Origin: Paraburkholderia tropica
GTDB lineage: Bacteria > Pseudomonadota > Gammaproteobacteria > Burkholderiales > Burkholderiaceae
Assembly (NCBI RefSeq): GCF_900109265.1
Contig: NZ_FNZM01000020.1
Coordinates: forward strand, 1-64,000
Direction: 5' to 3'
Length of the DNA: 64,000 bases
Both the position numbers and the translations under genes were made by a program. Of the stretch, positions 57,934 to 64,000 are shown piece after piece; the first letter of the stretch is position 1, and every line of letters starts with the position of its first letter. A model generated the notes under the pieces. It saw only the letters and a program-made list of their open reading frames with translations. It was not told the origin of the DNA and made no database searches.

Positions 57934-59760
57934 ATGCCGCCCGTTTCGTCGTCCCCGCGCCCTCTTCGCTCCCTTCGCCGCTTCTGGCGCCTGCCGTCGC
58001 GTCAAGCCGCCAGCCTCGCCTCCGCAGGCACGCCTGCACGCGCGCGCGCCCGCACCGCCGGCCGCACGCTCTCTCTCACGCTCGTCTGCGCCGCGCTGAG
58101 CGCCGCGTTCTGCGCCGCGCCCGCCGCCTACGCGCAACCGACCGAGGGCCGCACGCCGACCGTCAACGTCAGCACCGTGCTGCCGCCTTCGGTCATGACG
58201 GGGCTCGAACGCGCGCACGTGCCGCTTTCGTCGATGAGCGTGGTGATCGAAAAAGTCGGCGACCGCTCGCCGAGCGTGGCCGTCAACGCCGGCCAGCCGA
58301 TGATGCCCGCCTCGACGATGAAGCTCGTCACCACCTGGAGCGGCCTCGCGATGCTCGGCGCCGACTACCGCTGGAAGACCTCGGCCTACACCGACGGCGA
58401 AGTCGATGCGAGCGGCACGCTGCACGGCAATCTCTACATCAAGGGCACCGGCGATCCGAAACTCGTGCCCGAAGAACTGATCGACCTCGTGCAGAAGATC
58501 CGCGCGTCGGGCATCACGCGCATCGAAGGCGCGCTCGTGCTCGACAAGAGCGAGTTCGATCCGTCCACGCGCGACCTGCCCTCGTTCGACGGCGACGACA
58601 GCGCGCCCTATAACGTCGGCCCCGATCCGCTGATGTACGCGTTCAAGTCGGTGTCGTTCACGTTCTCGCCGTCGCGCGAAGGCGTCTCGATCGACGTGGT
58701 GCCGCCGGTCGCGCAATGGCAGATCGACAACCAGATTCAGGAGCGCCCCGGCGCGTGCCGCGGCATGCTGCCGAGCCCGCAGGTCACGCCCGGCGCGAAC
58801 GGCGTCGTCACCGCCAGCTTCGACGGCAACTACGCGATGCGCTGCGGCGCGCGCACGCTCAACATGGCCGCGCCCGTCGATCACTCGACGTTCTTCGCCG
58901 ACGGCTTCCTCGCGCTCTGGCAACAGGCGGGCGGCAGCTTCTCGGGCGCGACGCACGAAGGCGTCGTGCCGCCGCGCGCGCGCCTCGTGGCCGTGCACCA
59001 GAGCCCGCCGCTCGGCGACGTCGTGCACGACATCAACAAGTTCAGCAACAACGTGATGGCGCGCAATCTGTTCCTCACGCTCGGCGCGGTCGAGGGCAAG
59101 CCGCCTTCAACCACGGCGAAGGCCGCGTCGGCGGTGACGAACTTCCTGCACCGCAACGGCCTTGCGATGCCCGAACTCGTGCTCGACAACGGCTGCGGCC
59201 TGTCGCGCGAAGAGCACATCAGCGCGCTCTCGCTCGCGAACCTGCTGCAGACGGCCAACGCGAGCCCGGTCGCGCAGGTCTTTATCGACTCGCTGCCGGT
59301 CGCGGGCGTGGACGGCACGATGCGCAACCGCCTGACCAACGCGGGCGTGGGCGGCAACGCGCACATCAAGACCGGCACGCTGCGCGACGTGCGCGCGATC
59401 GCGGGCTACGTGGCCGCCGAGAACGGTTCGAGCTGGATCGTCGTGAGCCTGATCAACGATCCGCGCGCGGAAGGCGCGCGCGCCGCTCACGATGCGCTGC
59501 TCGAATGGGTCTACAAGGGCATGCCCGAGGAGCATCCGGTGTATGTCGATCCGCATCCGCGCAAGGCGTCGAAGGCGTCGCGCGCGGGCCACGGCGTGAG
59601 AGTCGAGCGGATCAGCGAATCGGTCGGCCGCAAGCCGGCGGAAAAGGCGCCGGAAAAAGCATCGGAAAAGGCGTCGCCCAAAGCCTCGGCGAAGGCGCCT
59701 GCGAAGACGTCGGCCAAGGCGTCCGGCAAGGCCACGAAGAAGCATCACGCCGCGCATTGA
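57934..59760 (+). CDS. dacB: D-alanyl-D-alanine carboxypeptidase/endopeptidase PBP4
   Basis: The product has 608 residues. A long basic N-region precedes a signal sequence (LSLTLVCAALSAAFCAAPAAYA). The catalytic motifs are STMK with Ser127 and Lys130, SNN in NKFSNNVMARNLF and KTG in IKTGTLRDVRAI. PBP4 trims pentapeptides and cleaves cross-links in peptidoglycan. The family ends near residue 540. The last 65 residues are a Lys/Ala/Ser tail made of short units such as EKAPEKASEKASPKASAKAP that ends in KKHHAAH. The ATG at 57934 is the earliest start giving an intact signal peptide. Confidence 0.93.
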   Translation: MPPVSSSPRPLRSLRRFWRLPSRQAASLASAGTPARARARTAGRTLSLTLVCAALSAAFCAAPAAYAQPTEGRTPTVNVSTVLPPSVMTGLERAHVPLSSMSVVIEKVGDRSPSVAVNAGQPMMPASTMKLVTTWSGLAMLGADYRWKTSAYTDGEVDASGTLHGNLYIKGTGDPKLVPEELIDLVQKIRASGITRIEGALVLDKSEFDPSTRDLPSFDGDDSAPYNVGPDPLMYAFKSVSFTFSPSREGVSIDVVPPVAQWQIDNQIQERPGACRGMLPSPQVTPGANGVVTASFDGNYAMRCGARTLNMAAPVDHSTFFADGFLALWQQAGGSFSGATHEGVVPPRARLVAVHQSPPLGDVVHDINKFSNNVMARNLFLTLGAVEGKPPSTTAKAASAVTNFLHRNGLAMPELVLDNGCGLSREEHISALSLANLLQTANASPVAQVFIDSLPVAGVDGTMRNRLTNAGVGGNAHIKTGTLRDVRAIAGYVAAENGSSWIVVSLINDPRAEGARAAHDALLEWVYKGMPEEHPVYVDPHPRKASKASRAGHGVRVERISESVGRKPAEKAPEKASEKASPKASAKAPAKTSAKASGKATKKHHAAH

Positions 59761-60246
59761 GCGTGACACTCGCACACGCGGACGGCACGTCGTCATGACG
59801 TTTCGTCCGCTGTGCTGAGCGCCTGGGCTCGCGCGTTTCTGGCGCGTTTCTGGCTCGTTTCTGGCGCGTTTATGGGCACGGCTTCTGTGCGCTCGCATCC
59901 GCCTCCGCGAACGCGCGCCGCCCGGCCGCTTTTGCCGCGTTTCACCCTCGCCCCAAGCGCCCCCCGCGCATGCCGATCCGGCGCGCCACCTCCCCGCATC
60001 GCACGCCGCGCAAGGCTCGCCCGGCGGGCCGCCTCGAAGATTTCCTCTAGCAAAGCCCCGAGCGTCGCGCGTCGCGGACGTGTACTCTGACGGGCAAAGT
60101 CCGGTAGCGCGTCAGCGTATGCATCGCGCACCGGCAGCCGCGCGCACGCCCTCTTGCACCGGGAAGGGCACGCGACGGCGCTCTGGAGACGAGACACACA
60201 ACAACGCGGCGCCAGCGCCGCACACGGGACGAGGAGGACGACGTTC
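59761..60246. other. Gap with an 11-bp tandem array
   Basis: This 486-base stretch between dacB and the sterol desaturase gene contains the tandem array at 59832-59875 and GAGGAGG just before the next start. No gene or terminator with a T tract is evident. Confidence 0.45.
59832..59875 (+). repeat. Four tandem 11-bp repeats
   Basis: CGCGTTTCTGG is repeated four times without spacing; copies 1 and 2 are identical, copy 3 has CTCG at its start and copy 4 ends TTTATGG. The unit of 11 bp is about one helical turn. It is noncoding. Confidence 0.85.
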
Positions 60247-61173
60247 GTGCAGTTCGACGCGCAATGGCTGCTGCTCGCGCTCGCGCCCGTATTTCTCGCC
60301 TGCATCGGCTGGGAAGCCTGGCATCTCGCCCGCACGCGCCCCGACACGGCCCTCTACAGCTGGCCCGACACGCTCTGCAACGCCGCGCTCGCGCTCATGC
60401 ACCAGGGCGCAGACAAGCTCGCGTGGCTCGTCGCGATTCCCGTTTACGCCTGGGTCTGGCGCCACGGGCGTCTGACAGACTGGCAGCCCGGCTGGCGCGC
60501 CTGGCTCGCGCTGTTCGTCGCCCAGGACCTGCTCTACTACGTGTTTCACCGCGCGAGCCATCGCGTGCGCTGGCTGTGGGCCGCGCACGTCGTCCATCAT
60601 TCGTCGGGACGCCTCAATCTTTCCACCGCCTTCCGTCAGAGCCTGATGTATCCCGTCGCGGGCATGTGGCTGTTCTGGATTCCGCTCGCCGTGATCGGCT
60701 TCACGCCGATGCAGATCGTCGGCATCGTGCTCGTCAATCTCGCGTTTCAGTTCTTCGTGCATACGCAGGCGATCGGCAAGCTCGGCTGGCTCGAATACGT
60801 GTTCAACACGCCGTCGATGCACCGCGTCCATCACGCGCGCAACGAACGTTACATCGACCGCAATTACGCCGGCGTGCTGGCGATCTGGGACCGTCTGTTC
60901 GGCAGCTACGTCGAAGAAGATGCGCTCGAACCGCCCGTGTACGGCATCGTCAAGCCGCTCGATACCTACAACCCGCTGAAGGCGAGCTTTCACGAATGGA
61001 TCGCGATGGCGCGCGACTGCGCGCGCATGCCGGACTGGCGCACGCGGCTTGCTGCGCTGTTCGCGCCGCCCGATTGGTGCGCGCGCCACGACCTCGCGCT
61101 TGCGCCGCAGGCCTCGCAGGCGGCCGTGACGGAAAACAACACCAGGGGTGAGTGCGGGTCGCGCGAACCTTAG
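60247..61173 (+). CDS. Sterol desaturase/fatty acid hydroxylase-family membrane protein
   Basis: From a GTG at 60247, with GAGGAGG nine bases upstream, the product has 308 residues. The di-iron histidine boxes are visible: HRASHR, HVVHHSS and HRVHHARNERYIDRNYAGVL, plus FFVHTQ. Four or so transmembrane helices surround them. The family adds oxygen to lipids, carotenoids, sterols or related alkyl chains. In Burkholderiaceae the natural substrate is usually not known. The gene starts a plus-strand run followed by the GDSL gene 112 bases later. Confidence 0.92.
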   Translation: MQFDAQWLLLALAPVFLACIGWEAWHLARTRPDTALYSWPDTLCNAALALMHQGADKLAWLVAIPVYAWVWRHGRLTDWQPGWRAWLALFVAQDLLYYVFHRASHRVRWLWAAHVVHHSSGRLNLSTAFRQSLMYPVAGMWLFWIPLAVIGFTPMQIVGIVLVNLAFQFFVHTQAIGKLGWLEYVFNTPSMHRVHHARNERYIDRNYAGVLAIWDRLFGSYVEEDALEPPVYGIVKPLDTYNPLKASFHEWIAMARDCARMPDWRTRLAALFAPPDWCARHDLALAPQASQAAVTENNTRGECGSREP

Positions 61174-61285
61174 GAGATTGCGTAGGCTGTCGGCCAGAGA
61201 ACGGGGAACGAAGTACACAAGCCAGATCCGCACCGGCAGTTTGCATTGAAGCAGTGGCCATCAAGCCACACACCGAGGAGATGAA

Positions 61286-62545
61286 GTGAATATGAAGCAC
61301 CAAGGAACGAGACACCGTACGCTGCTGCGCGCCTCCCAGATCGCTCTCGCGAGCGCCGCTTTCGCCCTCCTCGCCGCGTGCGGCGGCGGCAGTGGCGACA
61401 ACAACAGCAGCGCCAGCACAACGCCGGCGGGCGGCGTGAAACTGCAGGTCGTGTCGTTCGGCGACAGCCTCTCCGACGTCGGCACCTACTCGCCGCAAAT
61501 CCTGCCGGGCTTCGGCGGCGGCAAGTTCACGACGAACCCTGGCGAGATCTGGGTGCAGAAGATCGCGGAATACTACGGCGGCACCATCACGCCGGCCTAC
61601 GAAGGCGGCTTCGGCCTCGCGCTCACCGCCACGGGCGGCATGGGCTACGCGCAGGGCGGCTCGGACGTCAGCGCGGCCTTCCCCGAAGGCGAAGGCTGGG
61701 CGCCGAACAACGCGGCGGCGACCACCGTGCCGGTCGAGACCCAGGTCAGCAATTACCTGAGCGCCTACAAGAGCTTCAACGACGGCCAGCTCGTGCTGAT
61801 CAACGGCGGCGCGAACGACATCTTCCAGTACGCGACGACGGCGAACCTGCAGGCGCTCGGCGCGGCGCTGCAAACCGATTTCCCGGCGCTCGTGGCGGCC
61901 GGCACGCTGCCGAACACGCAGGCGGGCCAGGTGCAGTTCATCGCCGGCTACCTGAAGCAGAACAACGCGCAGGTCTACCAGGCGGCCGTGGCAATGGCCA
62001 CGCAGGTGCAGACCATTCTGCAGGCGGGCGGCAAGCACGTCGTCTTCATGACCGTGCCCGATATCGGCCAGACGCCGCTCGGCGTAGCGGCGAATGCGCA
62101 GTCGGCCGGCGCGGCCGCGCTGCTGACCGGCATCACGGCGGCCTACAACGGCATCGTCGAAACGGCGCTCGCCTCGGCCATCAGCTCGAAGGCGGTGATT
62201 CTCGCCGATGCGTTCACGTGGCTCGACACCGTCGTGCTGCCGAACGCCCAGGCGAACGGCTTCACGGTCACCAACACCGGCACGGCCTGTAACCTGACGC
62301 TGATGGCGCAGAACGCCACCGCCTACGCGCAGAAGTATCCGCAAGTGCTGCAAAACGGCATGACGGCCGCGGAATACGGCGCGCAGTTCCAGTCGTCGCT
62401 GTTCTGCTCGCCGCAGAGCTACACGGTGGCGAACGCGGACCAGACCTACGTGTTCGCCGACACGGTCCACCCGAGCACGCACACGCACGCGCTGTTCGCG
62501 CAGTACGTCGAGCAGACGATCGCGGCTTCGGGGCTCGGGAAGTAA
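61286..62545 (+). CDS. SGNH/GDSL-family lipoprotein hydrolase
   Basis: The product has 419 residues. The lipobox LLAAC gives Cys32 as the lipidated residue. The blocks are SFGDSLSDVGTYS with Ser61, the Gly in the next block, INGGANDIF with Asn, and ADTVHPSTHTH with the catalytic Asp/His pair. It is an outer- or inner-membrane anchored esterase, possibly a lipase. GAGGAG lies five bases before the GTG at 61286 and eleven before the ATG at 61292; I use the GTG. Between lipobox and catalytic domain is a short Ser/Gly-rich linker. Substrate is unknown. Confidence 0.93.
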   Translation: MNMKHQGTRHRTLLRASQIALASAAFALLAACGGGSGDNNSSASTTPAGGVKLQVVSFGDSLSDVGTYSPQILPGFGGGKFTTNPGEIWVQKIAEYYGGTITPAYEGGFGLALTATGGMGYAQGGSDVSAAFPEGEGWAPNNAAATTVPVETQVSNYLSAYKSFNDGQLVLINGGANDIFQYATTANLQALGAALQTDFPALVAAGTLPNTQAGQVQFIAGYLKQNNAQVYQAAVAMATQVQTILQAGGKHVVFMTVPDIGQTPLGVAANAQSAGAAALLTGITAAYNGIVETALASAISSKAVILADAFTWLDTVVLPNAQANGFTVTNTGTACNLTLMAQNATAYAQKYPQVLQNGMTAAEYGAQFQSSLFCSPQSYTVANADQTYVFADTVHPSTHTHALFAQYVEQTIAASGLGK

Positions 62546-62560
62546 GCTTGCGGCCCAGCG

Positions 62561-62600
62561 CTGTTGCGCTGCGCTGCGCTGTGTTGCGCTGCGTTGCGTA
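62561..62600 (+). repeat. Two imperfect 20-bp tandem copies after the GDSL gene
   Basis: CTGTTGCGCTGCGCTGCGCT and GTGTTGCGCTGCGTTGCGTA differ at three or so positions and are built from a five-base GCGCT/GCGTT unit. They lie between the stop codon and the terminator. Confidence 0.6.
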
Positions 62601-62606
62601 AGGGCG

Positions 62607-62640
62607 AAAAAAAGCCCGGCCTGGAAAGGCCGGGCTTTTT
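62607..62640. terminator. Bidirectional terminator between GDSL and Fic genes
   Basis: AAAAAGCCCGGCC and GGCCGGGCTTTTT form a perfect stem around TGGAAA-type loop bases, with A and T tracts on both sides. It ends the plus-strand GDSL gene and the minus-strand Fic gene. Confidence 0.93.
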
Positions 62641-62670
62641 GTTTGGATCGGCGTAAGCCGCGATGAGCGC

Positions 62671-63900
62671 CTACGTGCCGGTAGCCTCCGCCTCGGGCCA
62701 CAAACGCGGAAACAGCCAGCGAAAAAGCGAGAGCGGCAAAGCCAGTTCGAGCGGACCGCGCGGCGTGGGCGAATCCACGATCCCGATCTTGAGCAGTTCA
62801 GCCAGCAAGCGATCGGCCGTGCGCGGCGCGAGGCCGGTCATCGCCTTGAAACGCGCGCGATCGATGGAATCGACCGTTCCGAGCATGGCGAGCGGCATGG
62901 CGGCTTCCGCGCGAAGGAAGCGCGTGTCGGCGGACTGCGCGAGGGCCGCGAGCATCTGCGCGAGCCGCATTTCGAACGCGCCGAGATCGAGCATGCCGCG
63001 CATGAATGCGATCTGATCGAGACAGATATCGAGAAAGTAGTCGATGAACTGCACAAGACCAGCCTCGCTGAGATTGCCGCGTCCATCGAGATCGCCCTTG
63101 CGCGGCTGATCGGCTTCGACGAGCGCGGCGTAATACTGCGGCTGCGAGCGCGCAAAACCGCGCATCGGCGACCACAAGCCATGCGTCAAGCCAAGCCCGG
63201 CGAGCCCAACATGGGTATGCAGCCGCGCAACCCGGCCGTTACCGTCGAGAAAAGGGTGAATCCAGGTTAAACGATGATGCGCGGCGCCCAAAGCGATCAA
63301 CGCCGTTTCACCGGCGCGCGCGTATTGATATCCGGCTTGCCACGCGCCCATAAAGGCGGGAATCGCGGCGGGATCGGGCGGGATATGGCGTCCGACCTGA
63401 ACGCCCTGATTACGCCACTCTCCCGGATCGACGGCGATCAGGCGGTCTTCGTCGTCCTTTTGCTGAAGATCGTCAGGGTGAAGCTGCGCGTGCAGATGGC
63501 GATGGATCGCGCGGATCGTGTCCGGCGCGAAGTGGCGCGCGGAATCGAAGTGTGGCCATGCCGCCTCGCTCCAGCGCTCGGTTTCGATATGCGCCAGCGC
63601 AATGCGCTGCCGCCGCGCCTCATCCGGCTTGCTGGAAAAGTCGCGTTGCATCGCCTGCTCGATCAGCAACGGCTCGGTATGCTGCCCTTCGATCTTGTTG
63701 GTGTAGTACGAATTCATCGGCCGCAGCGCCTCGCGCAGCAAGGCACGCAACCGGGGCATGCCCTGCGCCGCGAGTCCCGCCGATTCAGCGATGACTTGCG
63801 CCGCGCGCGGGCGTAACGCGTCGAGCCGATGCTCGCCGGGCATAAGCGGCTGCATCTGGTGAGGCTGGTCGTAGGCGTAGCGGCTGGCGGTCGGATGCAT
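62671..63900 (-). CDS. Fic-domain AMP transferase-like protein
   Basis: The product has 409 residues. The Fic motif HPFLDGNGRVAR starts at His215, and the inhibitory motif [S/T]xxxE[G/N] is present near the N-terminus as TNKIEG (67-72), which makes this a class II Fic protein with its autoinhibitory helix in the same chain. A C-terminal helical/wHTH-like region (about 340-400, with FKAMTGLAPRTADRLLAELL) is typical of DUF4172-like Fic proteins. Such proteins transfer AMP to target proteins, often DNA gyrase or others; the target is unknown. It is a single gene with its own promoter. Confidence 0.94.
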   Translation of the reverse strand: MHPTASRYAYDQPHQMQPLMPGEHRLDALRPRAAQVIAESAGLAAQGMPRLRALLREALRPMNSYYTNKIEGQHTEPLLIEQAMQRDFSSKPDEARRQRIALAHIETERWSEAAWPHFDSARHFAPDTIRAIHRHLHAQLHPDDLQQKDDEDRLIAVDPGEWRNQGVQVGRHIPPDPAAIPAFMGAWQAGYQYARAGETALIALGAAHHRLTWIHPFLDGNGRVARLHTHVGLAGLGLTHGLWSPMRGFARSQPQYYAALVEADQPRKGDLDGRGNLSEAGLVQFIDYFLDICLDQIAFMRGMLDLGAFEMRLAQMLAALAQSADTRFLRAEAAMPLAMLGTVDSIDRARFKAMTGLAPRTADRLLAELLKIGIVDSPTPRGPLELALPLSLFRWLFPRLWPEAEATGT

Positions 63901-63948
63901 GAGACGAAGCGGTGACGTGGCGCGTGTCGTGGCGACTATCAGAGATGT

Positions 63949-63978
63949 ATTCTATCCGCAGAAATCCTTTAACCACAA
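63949..63978 (-). promoter_or_regulatory. Promoter of the Fic gene
   Basis: On the minus strand TTGTGG (63978-63973) and TAGAAT (63954-63949) are separated by 18 bp, and the Fic start lies 48 bases downstream. The surrounding DNA is more AT-rich than the window average. An ATG at 63994 on the plus strand may begin another gene, but only seven bases are visible. Confidence 0.65.
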
Positions 63979-64000
63979 TGAGATAGCACAACCATGGCGA

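Noticed and set aside
1..64000. CRISPR arrays, insertion sequences and rRNA genes
   Set aside because: I saw no regularly spaced repeats with unique spacers, no transposase-like reading frames and no rRNA-like sequence.

Overview
The window is GC-rich chromosomal DNA of a betaproteobacterium of the family Burkholderiaceae. The Paraburkholderia/Caballeronia/Burkholderia group is the best guess, from the gene content, the divergent glyA and ybgC-tol-pal arrangement, and a BpeAB-OprB-type efflux operon with a divergent TetR gene. Most of it reads as ordinary chromosome: I see no insertion sequence, integrase, phage, CRISPR array or rRNA operon. The only RNA gene found is one tRNA-Lys.

Layout. 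1-7.6 kb: the 5' end of glyA (minus), a ydfG-type dehydrogenase, then the complete cell-envelope operon ybgC-tolQ-tolR-tolA-tolB-pal-cpoB, a terminator and tRNA-Lys(TTT) under a near-consensus promoter. 7.6-15.6 kb: two secreted hypotheticals, a cytochrome b561/YceI/YceI operon with a divergent LysR gene, a small membrane protein, a ParB-like protein, an MscS channel and a DedA protein. 15.8-19 kb: mutL-miaA. 19.1-30.5 kb: a polyol locus. A mannitol/arabitol-type dehydrogenase, a xylulokinase and a SorC-family regulator lie on the plus strand. On the minus strand, ending toward them, lie a sorbitol-type SDR, a complete sugar-alcohol ABC transporter and a HAD phosphatase. Both transcription units start with the same architecture (TTGAC-type -35, 17-bp spacer, GATCAT -10 inside a 31-bp imperfect dyad matching at 24 of 31 positions), so one regulator probably controls both. 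30.6-33.5 kb: a zinc/manganese-type ABC uptake operon whose ATPase has a histidine-rich tail.

33.5-35.5 kb: a compact three-gene minus-strand operon, Phd/YefM-like antitoxin, PIN-fold protein and CapV-like patatin phospholipase. The PIN protein lacks two of the usual catalytic acids, the patatin starts at TTG four bases after the PIN stop codon, and the promoter carries two 14-bp direct repeats 22 bp apart. This is the best candidate for an undescribed system. 35.6-41.8 kb: S-formylglutathione hydrolase behind a FGGY kinase, an NCS2 purine/pyrimidine permease, a lipoprotein hydrolase and a DUF2628 protein. 42-49.3 kb: a tripartite RND efflux operon with a divergent TetR regulator and a clear palindromic operator. 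49.4-57.5 kb: an isochorismatase-type hydrolase and GlxA-type regulator pair, CoxG-like and DUF427 proteins, an exported protein, a DegP/MucD protease and a QseBC-like two-component system. 57.9-64 kb: dacB (PBP4), a sterol desaturase-family enzyme, a GDSL lipoprotein and a Fic protein.

Gene calls rest on reading motifs and family resemblance in the translated sequence. No database search was possible, so family names are firm where diagnostic motifs are quoted, while substrates and regulator-target links are inferences.
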